DNA from: Trueperella pyogenes
Lineage (GTDB): Bacteria; Actinomycetota; Actinomycetes; Actinomycetales; Actinomycetaceae
Assembly (NCBI RefSeq): GCF_001070855.1
Contig: NZ_JVLH01000014.1
Location: 1-64,000 of the forward strand
DNA length: 64,000 bases
Direction: 5' to 3'
The notes under the pieces are model-generated. The model was not told the DNA's origin, made no database searches, and saw only the letters and a list, made by a program, of their open reading frames with translations. Positions 8,865 through 17,920 of this stretch are shown here, piece by piece (the first letter of the stretch is position 1; each line of letters starts with the position of its first letter). A program made the position numbers and the translations under genes.

Positions 8865-10178
8865 ATGACTTCATTGACTTTACGTTCGCGCGTAGCAGTA
8901 GCAGCGGGGAAGGGTGCCAGTTGGGCCTCTCGCCGCCTCGGACGCGGTTCGGGCGGGATGATCGGTGGCAAAGTTGCACTGAAGCTTGACCCGAATTTGC
9001 TCGCAGAATTGGCAAAGAATCGCCGAAGCGTTGTCGTTTCTGGCACGAACGGAAAGTCAACAACAACCCGCCTGCTTCGAGCTGCGCTCTTTTCGATTGG
9101 TCACGTTGCCTCCAATACAAATGGAGACAATATGACCCCGGGAATCACCACCGCACTGATGCGTTCAGATGCCCCGCTTGCAGCGCTCGAAGTTGACGAG
9201 ATGCACATGCCCACGGTGTCGCGTTTTGTCGATCCGCAGGCCATGGTTTTGCTGAACCTTTCACGAGATCAGCTGGACCGAGTGGGTGAGATCGGAGCTG
9301 TTGAACGTCGCCTGCGTAAGGCGGTCAATGAACATCCCAATGCTGTGGTGATTGCGAACTGTGATGATCCCTTGGTTGCCTCGGCTGCCTGGGATAGCCC
9401 CAATGTTCAGTGGGTTGCTGCCGGACACGCATGGATGGGGGATTCGACTGCCTTCCCACGCGGCGGACGCGTCATCCATGCCGATGACTCCTGGCGAGTT
9501 GTTCCTTTGACGGCCTCTTCTTCGGATGAGGGTTTGGATCAGTATCGTCGCCCCGATCCCCTGTGGTGGCTGGAAGATGAGGACCTTTCCGATCCTTCCC
9601 ACCCCAGTGCCACTGCGTGTCGTAGGGATGGTCTGCGAATTCCTTTGCGGCTCTCACTTCCCGGTCGTGCCAATTTGTCCAACGCGCTCGAGGCGTTGGC
9701 TGCGGCCGTCGCGATGGGTGTGGACCCGCAGGCCGCGTGCCGTGCAATGTCCGAGGTCGTTGAGGTCGCAGGTCGCTATTCGACCTACGAAATCCATGGC
9801 CGACTGGCGCGACTCATGCTGGCAAAGAATCCCGCCGGATGGCAGGAAGCCATGTACATGATTGACCCCGGTGTTGATCAGGTGATTGTCGCGATCAATG
9901 GCCAGGTTGCTGACGGGCAAGACCTGTCCTGGCTGTGGGATGTGGACTTCTCGGTTCTTGGCGCTCCACACCGCAAGGTTTATGCCTGTGGCGAGCGCGG
10001 TGCAGACCTCGCAGTCCGATTGGAATATGCGGGTGTCCACTGTGAACTTTTCCCGCTGCCAATGGATGCGCTGCAATCGTGCATTCCGGGCAGGGTTGAA
10101 ATTCTTCTCAACTACACGGCTTTGCGTGATTTTAAGCGGGTATTGGATTCTCATCGTCAAGCGGAGGAAGCAGAATGA
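8865..10178 (+). CDS. murT: Lipid II isoglutaminyl synthase, Mur-ligase subunit MurT
   Basis: With GatD, MurT amidates the alpha-carboxyl of D-Glu in the lipid II stem peptide to D-isoglutamine, a step needed for efficient cross-linking. The 437 residues show the Mur-ligase P-loop VVVSGTNGKSTTT, NTNGDNMTPGITTAL, ALEVDEMHMP and NLSRDQLDRVGE, plus the MurT-specific C-terminal domain. The region that is a Cys4 zinc ribbon in Staphylococcus aureus MurT is still recognisable (FPRGGRVIHADDSW ... RRPDPLWWLED), but its cysteines are replaced: a CPRCGG-type element reads FPRGGR. The stop overlaps the gatD ATG by 4 bp. Identification is firm because of the gatD partner. Confidence 0.93.
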   Translation: MTSLTLRSRVAVAAGKGASWASRRLGRGSGGMIGGKVALKLDPNLLAELAKNRRSVVVSGTNGKSTTTRLLRAALFSIGHVASNTNGDNMTPGITTALMRSDAPLAALEVDEMHMPTVSRFVDPQAMVLLNLSRDQLDRVGEIGAVERRLRKAVNEHPNAVVIANCDDPLVASAAWDSPNVQWVAAGHAWMGDSTAFPRGGRVIHADDSWRVVPLTASSSDEGLDQYRRPDPLWWLEDEDLSDPSHPSATACRRDGLRIPLRLSLPGRANLSNALEALAAAVAMGVDPQAACRAMSEVVEVAGRYSTYEIHGRLARLMLAKNPAGWQEAMYMIDPGVDQVIVAINGQVADGQDLSWLWDVDFSVLGAPHRKVYACGERGADLAVRLEYAGVHCELFPLPMDALQSCIPGRVEILLNYTALRDFKRVLDSHRQAEEAE

Positions 10179-10981
10179 GTGCACTGCGAATTGGCGTTCT
10201 TCTCCCTGAAGTCTTGGGGACCTACGCGGACGGTGGCAACGCCCTGGTGCTCGCGGAACGCGCGCGTCGGCGTGGCTTTGATGCCCAGATTCAGTATGTC
10301 GGTGTTGGCGATGCGATTCCCGATGATCTCGACATCTACACGCTCGGTGGTGGTGAAGACGCAGCCCAGGAACTGGCGGTCGAGACTTTCACTGCCGATC
10401 CCGGTTTGAAGAATGCTGTTGCGGCGGGTAGGCCTCTTCTGGCGATCTGCGCTTCACTTCAAATCTTGGGCCACTGGTACACGGATGCGCGCAATCGCAA
10501 GGTAGAAGGCCTAGGTCTCTTGGATCTGACGACTCGCCCCCAGGGAAAGCGTTCAATCGGCGAACTTGTTGTTCAGCCCGAAATCGAGGGACTATCTGAG
10601 CCGCTGACAGGGTTTGAAAACCACGGTGGCGGAAGCCAGCTGGGTCCCGATGCGCGTCCTTTGGGGAAGGTGCTTTTCGGAAAGGGGAACTCGATTCTTC
10701 CTCCCGAAGGCTTTGATGAGCCCAGCGCTTCTGCGGATGAGTCTGTCCTCAAAGCGCCGCGTATCGATGGTGCTGTTCAGGGGTCAATCATTGCGACCTA
10801 CCTGCATGGGCCGGTTCTTGCGCGCAACCCTCAGCTTGCGGACCTCTTGCTTGAGCGCGCTTTGGGACACAAGCTCGAACCTCTCGAGGTTCCGGGGGTT
10901 GCGGAACTTCGTCGTGAACGCCTAGCTGCAACGATTTTGCGCCCAGAGCTCCGCGAGCGTTTGGAACGACATGAGCGCTGA
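10175..10981 (+). CDS. gatD: Lipid II isoglutaminyl synthase, glutamine amidotransferase subunit GatD
   Basis: GatD releases ammonia from glutamine and passes it to MurT for amidation of lipid II. The 268-residue class I amidotransferase-like domain has the nucleophile Cys92 (PLLAICASLQILGHW) and the catalytic His211 (IATYLHGPVL). The GFENHGG motif at about residues 147-153 is characteristic of the GatD/CobQ group. The nucleophile elbow reads ICASLQ instead of the more common ICGGYQ. It is coupled to murT (4 bp overlap) and overlaps the next gene by 11 bp, so the three genes form one operon. Confidence 0.93.
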   Translation: MSALRIGVLLPEVLGTYADGGNALVLAERARRRGFDAQIQYVGVGDAIPDDLDIYTLGGGEDAAQELAVETFTADPGLKNAVAAGRPLLAICASLQILGHWYTDARNRKVEGLGLLDLTTRPQGKRSIGELVVQPEIEGLSEPLTGFENHGGGSQLGPDARPLGKVLFGKGNSILPPEGFDEPSASADESVLKAPRIDGAVQGSIIATYLHGPVLARNPQLADLLLERALGHKLEPLEVPGVAELRRERLAATILRPELRERLERHER

Positions 10982-11771
10982 GGAATCTCGATCAGGGCGG
11001 GGTGTGCCTTGGGATCAGTATGGTGAGCTGATCCTGCCCCCGCGCGGCCCGCGTTTTGAACGTTATTCCGAGGCTGAGCCGCAGGCCACCTCCGCGCGGG
11101 CACCCGAGGCTCCGCAGACCTCGCCGATCGAGGCTGTACCTGAGAGGGAAGGGGAGTCGGCGCCGGCGGGCAGGAGGCTGCCTCGCGAGGGAGAACAAGG
11201 GCGTATCAAACTGCGCACTTCCGGCGGAAAACTTGGCTATGCGCCACCCGCCCAGCCGATGCGCGGTGACGAGATCGGCGTTCCCGCGCAGGCTCGTCAG
11301 TCGGCAAAGAAGCGCCGGCGTGGAATTGGTGTGATTGTGCTGGGCATTGTCATGTCCGTACTCATTGCTCCCGCGACTTTCTTTGGAATTGCAATGTCTG
11401 GTGCGGATTTTTCTGCGATGCAGGCGAGCGCTCGTGAGGTTTCCAGCGGCCAGAGCGTGAGTGTGGATTCCAGTGGCGGCTATGTCGTTCAGGTGACGTC
11501 TGGACAGGCAACTTCGTGCCTCCTTCGCGGAAGTGATGGGGGAGAGCACCCTATGCAGTCCACCTTGAACCAGTGGACTGTTTCGGGACTGCAGGCTGGT
11601 GATTACACGCTTGTCTGCTCTCCTGATGGTCTGAAAATGGTTGGAATGACGGGCTTTAGTGAGTCTGTTGCCCTGTCGAAGGCTCCCGATGCGATGACCT
11701 GGTCGAGTGTCATCGGAATGCTGGGCTTGAGTGTGATCGGTCTGGGGATTTACCTGCGCCGTTCGCGCTAA
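10971..11771 (+). CDS. Membrane protein of unknown function in the murT-gatD operon
   Basis: A 266-residue protein without a recognised family. An N-terminal cytoplasmic half (about 115 residues) is rich in Pro, Glu, Ala and Arg and probably disordered. It is followed by KKRRRG, a transmembrane helix (IGVIVLGIVMSVLIAPATFFGIAM), an external domain of about 90 residues with two cysteines (TSCLLRGSDGG, YTLVCSPDG) that could form a disulfide, and a second helix (SVIGMLGLSVIGLGIYL) ending in RRSR. Both termini would then be cytoplasmic. The 11-bp overlap with gatD suggests a co-translated envelope function, which is inference from context only. Confidence 0.7.
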   Translation: MSAEESRSGRGVPWDQYGELILPPRGPRFERYSEAEPQATSARAPEAPQTSPIEAVPEREGESAPAGRRLPREGEQGRIKLRTSGGKLGYAPPAQPMRGDEIGVPAQARQSAKKRRRGIGVIVLGIVMSVLIAPATFFGIAMSGADFSAMQASAREVSSGQSVSVDSSGGYVVQVTSGQATSCLLRGSDGGEHPMQSTLNQWTVSGLQAGDYTLVCSPDGLKMVGMTGFSESVALSKAPDAMTWSSVIGMLGLSVIGLGIYLRRSR

Positions 11772-11790
11772 AACTGCACTGATGTGGGGA

Positions 11791-11837
11791 GCGCCGAGCT
11801 GGCGCGCTATGCGTTCAGCTCGGCGTTCTTTTTCTTT
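11791..11837 (+). terminator. Terminator of the murT-gatD operon
   Basis: A stem CGCCGAGCT (11792-11800) with AGCTCGGCG (11817-11825) around a GC-rich loop, followed by a T-rich run (TTCTTTTTCTTTT). Confidence 0.8.
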
Positions 11838-11882
11838 TCTGTGAAATGTGTTTTCGGATGCCGATTTGTGCAGAAAAATAAA

Positions 11883-11903
11883 GTTGAGTGGAATAGACTC
11901 AAG
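11883..11903 (+). promoter_or_regulatory. HAIR operator for HspR upstream of clpB
   Basis: GTTGAGT-N7-ACTCAAG, the same half-sites and spacing as the first dnaK-proximal site, 62 bp before the end of the clpB leader. It places clpB in the HspR regulon. Confidence 0.9.
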
Positions 11904-11965
11904 TTTGTTGACGTTGTGTAAGTCAGAACGAAAAAAGCCGCCCGTAATAAGCGGCAGGAGGAATG

Positions 11966-14581
11966 ATGACTGAACAATTTACAAGCAAAGCCCAAGAGGC
12001 AGTGAGCAGCGCGGTCCAGTCGGCACAGGCCGCTGGGAACCCGCAGGTGGATTCCCTGCATCTCTTGGAAGCACTTCTTGAACAGGGTGAGGGCATTGCC
12101 TACTCTCTGCTTCAAGCAATTGGGGCAAACCCGCAGCAGATCGGCGCTCGTACGCGTAATGCGTTGGTGGCTCTGCCCTCAACCAGCGGCTCGAGCGTTG
12201 CCCAACCGCAGACTTCACGTGGTCTGATCCAGGTGATTAACGATGCCCGCAAGCGTGCAGAAGCAAAGGGAGACGCCTACGTTTCTACTGAGCACCTGCT
12301 CATTGCGTTGGCCGCAAATGACGATAGCGCAGGCGAAATCCTGCGTGAAAACGGTGCAACCGAAGAACGCCTGCAGAAGGCTCTGGATGAGCTTCGCCCC
12401 GATCCCATTACCAGCGCTGACCCCGAAGGTTCTTTCGAGGCCCTCAAGAAGTACGGACGCGACCTGACCGAGGTTGCACGCCAAGGCAAGCTGGATCCCG
12501 TGATTGGTCGCGATAGCGAAATTCGCCGCGTGATCCAGGTGCTGTCTCGTCGAACCAAGAACAACCCTGTTCTGATCGGTGAGCCCGGCGTCGGTAAGAC
12601 CGCCGTCGTCGAAGGCCTCGCGCAGCGAATCGTCGCTGGCGACGTCCCCGAATCTTTGAAGAACAAGAAGCTGATCGCTCTTGATCTGACCGGAATGGTT
12701 GCGGGCGCGAAGTACCGTGGTGAATTCGAGGAACGCCTCAAGGCTGTTCTTAACGAAATCGAACGTTCCGACGGCGAAATCATCACCTTCATCGACGAAC
12801 TTCACACGGTCGTCGGTGCCGGTGGTGGCTCCGAAGGCGCAATGGACGCGGGCAATATGCTCAAGCCCATGCTTGCCCGTGGTGAGCTCCGCATGGTTGG
12901 CGCAACAACCCTGGATGAGTACCGCGAGAACATCGAAAAGGACCCCGCTCTTGAGCGTCGTTTCCAGCAGGTGTTCGTTGGTGAGCCTTCGGTTGAGGAC
13001 ACCGTCGCAATCTTGCGCGGTATCGCGCCGAAGTACGAAGCACACCACAAGATCACCATTTCTGACGGTGCTTTGGTTGCAGCGGCTCAACTGTCCGATC
13101 GCTACATCACCGGGCGTCAGCTTCCCGATAAGGCCATTGACCTGATCGACGAGGCCGCCTCCCGACTGCGCATGGAGCTCGACTCCTCGCCCGAGGAGAT
13201 CGACGTTCTGCGCCGCCAGGTGGACCGTCTCCGTATGGAAGAGTCCTACCTGACCGAGTCTGACCCCGACGGTCTGGACGAGGCCACGGCGGAGCGCCTC
13301 GAGAAACTTCGTGAGGACCTCGCAAACAAGAACGAAGAGCTCGCTGCTCTGACCAGCCGTTGGGAAGCCGAAAAGGCTGGCCACAACCGCGTGGGTGAGC
13401 TTCGCGTCCAGTTGGATGAGTTGCGTACCCAGTTGGAGCTGGCGATTCGTGCGGGTCGCTTCGAAGAAGCGGGACGTCTGCAAAATGGCGATATTCCTCA
13501 GATCGAACGTCAGATTCGCGAAGAGGAAGAAAAGGTTGAGGCCCAGGAAAAGGCGAACGAGGCCAATGAGCCGATGATCGCCGAGAAGGTCGGTCCGACC
13601 GAGATCGCTGAGGTTGTCGAATCGTGGACTGGAATCCCCGTGGGCAAGCTGCTCCAGACTGAGAGCGAGAAGCTCGTCCATATGGAGGACTTCATTGCCC
13701 ATCGACTGATCGGTCAAAAGGATGCTGTCCGCGCGGTTTCCGATGCGGTTCGCCGCTCGCGTGCAGGCCTGTCCGATCCGAACCGACCCACAGGTTCCTT
13801 CCTCTTCCTTGGCCCCACGGGCGTTGGAAAGACCGAACTTGCGAAGTCCTTGGCGGAGTTCCTCTTCGATGATGAACGCGCCATGGTTCGAATCGATATG
13901 TCGGAGTATTCGGAGAAGCACTCCGTGGCCCGTTTGGTCGGTGCCCCTCCGGGATACGTCGGTTACGAACAGGGCGGTCAGCTGACCGAGGCCGTGCGTC
14001 GTCGCCCCTACAGCGTTGTCCTCTTGGACGAGGTTGAAAAGGCAGACCCCGAGATCTTCAACATCCTCTTGCAGGTCTTGGATGACGGACGCTTGACCGA
14101 CGGTCAGGGACGTACCGTGGACTTCAGGAACACAATCCTGATCCTGACCTCGAACTTGGGATCGATGTTCCTGACCGATCCTGAGCTCAGTGAAGAAGAA
14201 AAGCGCGAAGGCGTGATGAACGCTGTGCGTGCGTCCTTCAAGCCTGAGTTCATCAACCGTCTGGATGAGACCGTGATCTTTGATCCGCTCAGCCCCGAGG
14301 ACCTGTCTGGAATCGTTGATCTCTTGGTCGAATCTATGGCGGATCGCCTGAAGGATCGCCGTATCAGCCTGAATGTCACCGAAGGTGCACGAGGCTGGCT
14401 GACCAGGCGAGGATATGACCCGGCCTACGGTGCTCGTCCTCTGCGCAGGCTAATCCAGCGCGAGATTGGCGATCGACTGGCCAAACTGCTTCTGAGCGGC
14501 GAGGTTGAAGACGGCGACACCGTCACCGTCGATGTCACCGACGATCTTGAAGGACTCCGCGTTGAGGTATCCAATCACTGA
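11966..14581 (+). CDS. clpB: ATP-dependent disaggregase ClpB (Hsp104)
   Basis: A hexameric AAA+ machine that threads aggregated proteins through its pore in cooperation with DnaK. In 871 residues it shows the N-domain, AAA1 with Walker [10 protein letters not shown] and Walker B TFIDELH, a coiled-coil middle domain (about residues 400-525), AAA2 with Walker [10 protein letters not shown] and Walker [13 protein letters not shown], and the pore loop [14 protein letters not shown] 11966 is preferred over ATG 11963 because AGGAGG ends only one base before the latter but four bases before the former. The gene is monocistronic with its own HAIR operator and a strong terminator. Confidence 0.97.
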   Translation: MTEQFTSKAQEAVSSAVQSAQAAGNPQVDSLHLLEALLEQGEGIAYSLLQAIGANPQQIGARTRNALVALPSTSGSSVAQPQTSRGLIQVINDARKRAEAKGDAYVSTEHLLIALAANDDSAGEILRENGATEERLQKALDELRPDPITSADPEGSFEALKKYGRDLTEVARQGKLDPVIGRDSEIRRVIQVLSRRTKNNPVLIGEPGVGKTAVVEGLAQRIVAGDVPESLKNKKLIALDLTGMVAGAKYRGEFEERLKAVLNEIERSDGEIITFIDELHTVVGAGGGSEGAMDAGNMLKPMLARGELRMVGATTLDEYRENIEKDPALERRFQQVFVGEPSVEDTVAILRGIAPKYEAHHKITISDGALVAAAQLSDRYITGRQLPDKAIDLIDEAASRLRMELDSSPEEIDVLRRQVDRLRMEESYLTESDPDGLDEATAERLEKLREDLANKNEELAALTSRWEAEKAGHNRVGELRVQLDELRTQLELAIRAGRFEEAGRLQNGDIPQIERQIREEEEKVEAQEKANEANEPMIAEKVGPTEIAEVVESWTGIPVGKLLQTESEKLVHMEDFIAHRLIGQKDAVRAVSDAVRRSRAGLSDPNRPTGSFLFLGPTGVGKTELAKSLAEFLFDDERAMVRIDMSEYSEKHSVARLVGAPPGYVGYEQGGQLTEAVRRRPYSVVLLDEVEKADPEIFNILLQVLDDGRLTDGQGRTVDFRNTILILTSNLGSMFLTDPELSEEEKREGVMNAVRASFKPEFINRLDETVIFDPLSPEDLSGIVDLLVESMADRLKDRRISLNVTEGARGWLTRRGYDPAYGARPLRRLIQREIGDRLAKLLLSGEVEDGDTVTVDVTDDLEGLRVEVSNH

Positions 14582-14594
14582 TCGGTAGCGACTT

Positions 14595-14632
14595 GCGGGT
14601 GGTGCGAATAATTTCGCACCACCCGCATTTTC
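14595..14632 (+). terminator. Terminator after clpB
   Basis: A perfect 14-bp stem (GCGGGTGGTGCGAA with TTCGCACCACCCGC), loop TAAT, followed by ATTTTCG. It begins 14 bp past the clpB stop. Confidence 0.88.
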
Positions 14633-14694
14633 GCTTAGACTTTAAGAGTTATCCCCACCCAACAGAGCAGAACTGAAGAATGAAGGAGGTAGCC

Positions 14695-15468
14695 GTGAGC
14701 GAAGACGAAAATTCGCAGACGGGTCCCGCCCGTAAGAAGCGAGGTAGCTACTCCGTTGGACGTTCCACCCGGACAACGATTATTCGCGGGGCAACGCAGT
14801 TGTTGTCAATGCGCGGCTACTACGGTTTTTCTTTGCGAGATCTTGCCGAAGAAATCGGTGTTTCCCATCCGACCGTCATGTATCACTTCCCGACGAAGGA
14901 TGCCCTGGTCCTGAATGTTATCGAGGCCTTCGAAGAGGCGTTCGGTATTTTCGACGTTGAGGTTGTGACCGCTGAAACCGAAGATGGTACTCCCGGCGAT
15001 CCGATCCTTGAAGAACGCGGTGCAAAAGTTACGACCATGAATGAGTGGATCGCTGCGCACCTGCGTCTTGCTGCAGCCCCCGACAACCAGGTGATGACTG
15101 ATCTCGACCGCGTTTTTACCGTTGAGTCTGTCAATGACAGCCATCCCGCCCATGACCATTTCTCATATCGAGTTGATGCGATGCTCCAGCTCCTTGAGAA
15201 GCTGGCCAAAGAGATGCCCGATTATGATCCCGAGAATCCGGTGGATACTCGTAGGCTTGTCGAGCGCTGGTATGGAATGGTGATCCTCGGTGGTTGGGAC
15301 GGCGAGCGTTTTGATAGCCGTGAACTCATCATTAAGTACCTGGCCTTTGCGGTTCGGGAACTGCGCTATAGCGCTGAACAGCTTCTTGCGCTTGGATCGA
15401 TGATTCCTCGTAAGGCCGCAGCGCCCTTCCAACAACTCCTGGTGGAGTACTCCAGCGCTCAGAACTAA
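14695..15468 (+). CDS. TetR-family transcriptional regulator
   Basis: A 257-residue DNA-binding regulator. The N-terminal helix-turn-helix is clear at about residues 25-75 (TIIRGATQLLSMRGYYGFSLRDLAEEIGVSHPTVMYHFPTKDAL), matching the TetR recognition fold. The remaining 180 residues are a helical ligand-binding domain with no assignable ligand. GTG 14695 is chosen because AAGGAGGT lies four bases before it; an ATG at 14680 would put this ribosome site inside the coding sequence. The next gene, a serine hydrolase, starts 10 bp after the stop, so it may be co-transcribed. Confidence 0.88.
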   Translation: MSEDENSQTGPARKKRGSYSVGRSTRTTIIRGATQLLSMRGYYGFSLRDLAEEIGVSHPTVMYHFPTKDALVLNVIEAFEEAFGIFDVEVVTAETEDGTPGDPILEERGAKVTTMNEWIAAHLRLAAAPDNQVMTDLDRVFTVESVNDSHPAHDHFSYRVDAMLQLLEKLAKEMPDYDPENPVDTRRLVERWYGMVILGGWDGERFDSRELIIKYLAFAVRELRYSAEQLLALGSMIPRKAAAPFQQLLVEYSSAQN

Positions 15469-15478
15469 CCAGCAGTTG

Positions 15479-16285
15479 ATGTCTCCTGATTTCTCCTCGA
15501 TTCCTTTCAAGGCGGCGATCTGTGCGGAAAATGACGACGGTAGCTCGCTGAGCTGGGGGGATCCCCAGGAAGTTTTCCCCCTGGCCTCGGTCACTAAACT
15601 CTTCACCGCCTGGTCCGCGCTAGTTGCGATTTCTCGAGGCCTCATCACCCTAGACGCGCCCGCTCCCTTCCCGGGAGTGACGCTTGAGCACCTGCTCTCG
15701 CATGCCTCGGGAATGGCGATGGACGAAGCGCGCCTGCAACGCGCGCCAGAAGAGCGACGAATCTACTCAAATGCGGGTATTGAAGTTGCCGGACAGATGC
15801 TTGAAGAAGCGACGGGAAGCCCGATTTCTCGGTGGATTGAGGAAAGCGTGAGCGAGCCTTTGGGGCTGGCCAGCCTAGAAATTGAAGGTTCGCCGGCCTA
15901 TTCGGGTCGCGCGAATGCGGCTGACCTGATGCTTTTTGCTCGCGAACTCGCCCACCCGACCTTGATTTCAACGCAGCTCGCATCCAGTGCGCAGAGTATT
16001 CACTTTCCTCAACTGACTGGGATTGTCCCCGGGTACGGGAACTATCGTCCCTGTCCATGGGGATTGGGCTGCGAAATTAAGGGAGAAAAGAATCCTCATT
16101 GGACTGCGCCCCAGTCCTCTGCGGTAACTTTTGGCCACTTTGGGCAGGCTGGTTCATTCCTGTGGGTCGATCCGCTTTCCGCAGAGCGAGCGGTCTTCGT
16201 AGGTGAACGTCCCTTCGGCCAATGGCATCACGATCATTGGGACTCGCTAAATAGCGAGATTGTGCAGGCTATGCGAGGTCAATGA
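15479..16285 (+). CDS. Serine hydrolase, class C beta-lactamase/esterase-like
   Basis: A 268-residue protein of the beta-lactamase/DD-peptidase-like serine hydrolase family. The SxxK catalytic motif is SVTK at about residue 38-41 (FPLASVTKLFTAWSAL). The second motif YSN (RRIYSNAGIEVAG) and a third KTG-like box (HFGQAGS) are also present. No signal peptide is visible, so it is probably cytoplasmic, acting as an esterase or peptidase-like enzyme rather than a secreted beta-lactamase. It is likely co-transcribed with the preceding TetR gene. Its 3' end overlaps the convergent exonuclease III gene by 17 bp. Confidence 0.82.
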   Translation: MSPDFSSIPFKAAICAENDDGSSLSWGDPQEVFPLASVTKLFTAWSALVAISRGLITLDAPAPFPGVTLEHLLSHASGMAMDEARLQRAPEERRIYSNAGIEVAGQMLEEATGSPISRWIEESVSEPLGLASLEIEGSPAYSGRANAADLMLFARELAHPTLISTQLASSAQSIHFPQLTGIVPGYGNYRPCPWGLGCEIKGEKNPHWTAPQSSAVTFGHFGQAGSFLWVDPLSAERAVFVGERPFGQWHHDHWDSLNSEIVQAMRGQ

Positions 16286-17054
16286 TCACGGGAACGTGAT
16301 CAGAAGCGCCCTTCCCCTTGCGTTCATCGCGATCAATTTCTGCTGCCGTGACGCGTTGCGCAAGCTGGGGCGAGGCGTAGATGAAGTCGATGCGCATTCC
16401 CTCATTCTTGGGGAAGCGAAGTTTCTGGTAGTCCCAGTAGGTGTACTGATCGACGCGCTCGCGGGTGACCTCTTCCCAGCCGTGCTGAGCGAAAGCGAAG
16501 AAGGCCTGTCGTTCAGCGGGGGAGACGTGTGTCTGGCCTTCAAAGGCGGTGATATCCCAAACATCATGATCGTAGGGTGCGATATTCCAGTCGCCAACCA
16601 GTGCAATTTGGCGTTTTTCTTCAAGCCAGGAATCGCCTACTGACAGCAGGGTTTTGAGCCATTCGAGTTTGTAGGAATAGTGTGGGTGGTCGAGCTCGCG
16701 TCCATTAGGAACGTAGAGGCTCCACGTCGTCACTTCCTGGTCTCCATCGCGTACTGTCACGCCCAGAGCACGGGCCTCGACGACTGCGGGATCTCCAAAG
16801 GCGGGCTGGCCCGGGAAATTAATCTCATGCGAAGTGATCGGGAGACGTGAGGCAACGGCGACGCCATTCCACTGGTTCAGGCCGTGCATGATCACCTGGT
16901 AACCGGCCGCCTCGAAGGCTTCAACTGGGAATTGCTCAGGCTTGCATTTAATTTCTTGCATTGCAAGGACGTCGACGTCGGAGCGCTGAAGGAAAGCGAT
17001 GACGCGGTCGACGCGGGTGCGGATTGAATTGACGTTCCAAGTTGCAAGCCTCAT
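16269..17054 (-). CDS. xth: Exodeoxyribonuclease III (AP endonuclease)
   Basis: A 261-residue Mg-dependent nuclease of the EEP superfamily that cuts at abasic sites and trims 3' ends in base-excision repair. Motifs in order: RLATWNVNSIR, LAMQEIKC (metal-binding Glu), YVPNGRELDH, VGDWNIAPYDHDVWD, RIDFIYASPQL and the catalytic SDHVPVIID at the C-terminus. The ATG at 17054 starts exactly at the conserved MRLATWN; the frame open to 17066 adds only four residues. It overlaps the end of the serine hydrolase gene and is divergent from the SDR gene, whose start is 30 bp away. Confidence 0.95.
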   Translation of the reverse strand: MRLATWNVNSIRTRVDRVIAFLQRSDVDVLAMQEIKCKPEQFPVEAFEAAGYQVIMHGLNQWNGVAVASRLPITSHEINFPGQPAFGDPAVVEARALGVTVRDGDQEVTTWSLYVPNGRELDHPHYSYKLEWLKTLLSVGDSWLEEKRQIALVGDWNIAPYDHDVWDITAFEGQTHVSPAERQAFFAFAQHGWEEVTRERVDQYTYWDYQKLRFPKNEGMRIDFIYASPQLAQRVTAAEIDRDERKGKGASDHVPVIIDLA

Positions 17055-17083
17055 GGGACCCAGCATACGCGGAGGCCGTTAAG

Positions 17084-17854
17084 ATGATGGCCATGGGTAT
17101 CGCACTTGTGACCGGAGCAACCTCGGGTATTGGTGAAGAATTTTGCTGGCAGCTGGCAGCGGCTCATCATGATCTCGTCCTCGTGGCGCGGCGTGAAGAG
17201 AAGCTTCGTAAGCTCGCCGAGGATTTGCGTCAGATCGCCGGAGTGAAGGTGGAAGTAATCGTTGCTGATCTTGGCGTAGCTGGCGATGTGGATCGTGTCG
17301 CTCAGCGCCTGTCGGATGAGCAATCGCCTGTCGGTTTGCTGGTGAATAACGCCGGTTTTGCGCTGGGGTGCTCATTTATTGATAACACCATCGAGGCCGA
17401 AGAAAACGCTCTGGATGTTATGGTTCGTGCGCCTATGGTTCTTTCCTATGCGGCGCTGAATGCCATGCGTGCGCGTGGACGGGGAGCCATCATCAATGTT
17501 TCCTCGGTTGCATCAGAGACCGGCGCGGGGACGTATAGCGCGCACAAGGCGTGGATTCGGGCATTCAGTGAGGGGCTGTCAGAGGAGCTTCGGGGTAGTG
17601 GCGTCACCGTGACAGCGGTATGTCCCGGACCGGTGCACACGAACTTTTTCGAGGCCGCTGGCGTTGACATGTCCGCAGCTCCTCAGTGGTTGTGGGCAAC
17701 TCCAGAACAGGTTGTGAGCGAAGCTTTGGCTACGATGCGACGGGGGCAGGTGTTGGTAACTCCAACGCCGGTCTACAAGGTGGCAATGGCTGCAATGCGG
17801 GTTGCTCCGCGTTGGGTCACGCGCCGCGTCATGCGTTCGATTCCGCATATGTAG
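17084..17854 (+). CDS. Short-chain dehydrogenase/reductase (SDR)
   Basis: A 256-residue NAD(P)-dependent oxidoreductase with a Rossmann fold. The cofactor loop is TGATSGIG, the NNAG motif is present (LLVNNAGFALG), and the catalytic Ser-Tyr-Lys triad is in INVSSVASETGAGTYSAHKAW. The layout matches DltE/YqjQ-like classical SDRs of unknown substrate. ATG 17084 follows GGAGG with an 8-base gap; an in-frame codon at 17042 lies inside the xth promoter region and is unlikely. Substrate and pathway cannot be deduced from the neighbours. Confidence 0.9.
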   Translation: MMAMGIALVTGATSGIGEEFCWQLAAAHHDLVLVARREEKLRKLAEDLRQIAGVKVEVIVADLGVAGDVDRVAQRLSDEQSPVGLLVNNAGFALGCSFIDNTIEAEENALDVMVRAPMVLSYAALNAMRARGRGAIINVSSVASETGAGTYSAHKAWIRAFSEGLSEELRGSGVTVTAVCPGPVHTNFFEAAGVDMSAAPQWLWATPEQVVSEALATMRRGQVLVTPTPVYKVAMAAMRVAPRWVTRRVMRSIPHM

Positions 17855-17878
17855 CGTTTTGTGTGGTCGGTGGCGGAA

Positions 17879-17920
17879 TTGACGCTAGCACCCTTCTACT
17901 GTGATAATGATTCTCATTAT
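17879..17920 (+). promoter_or_regulatory. Promoter with Fur/Zur-like box over the -10 and start codon
   Basis: TTGACG (17879-17884), an 18-base spacer, and GATAAT (17903-17908) form a good -35/-10 pair. A perfect inverted repeat ATAATGA-TTC-TCATTAT (17904-17920) covers the -10 and runs into the ATG at 17919. The palindrome resembles Fur-family (Fur or Zur) operators. The -10 is so close to the ATG that the transcript should be leaderless or nearly so. Confidence 0.72.
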
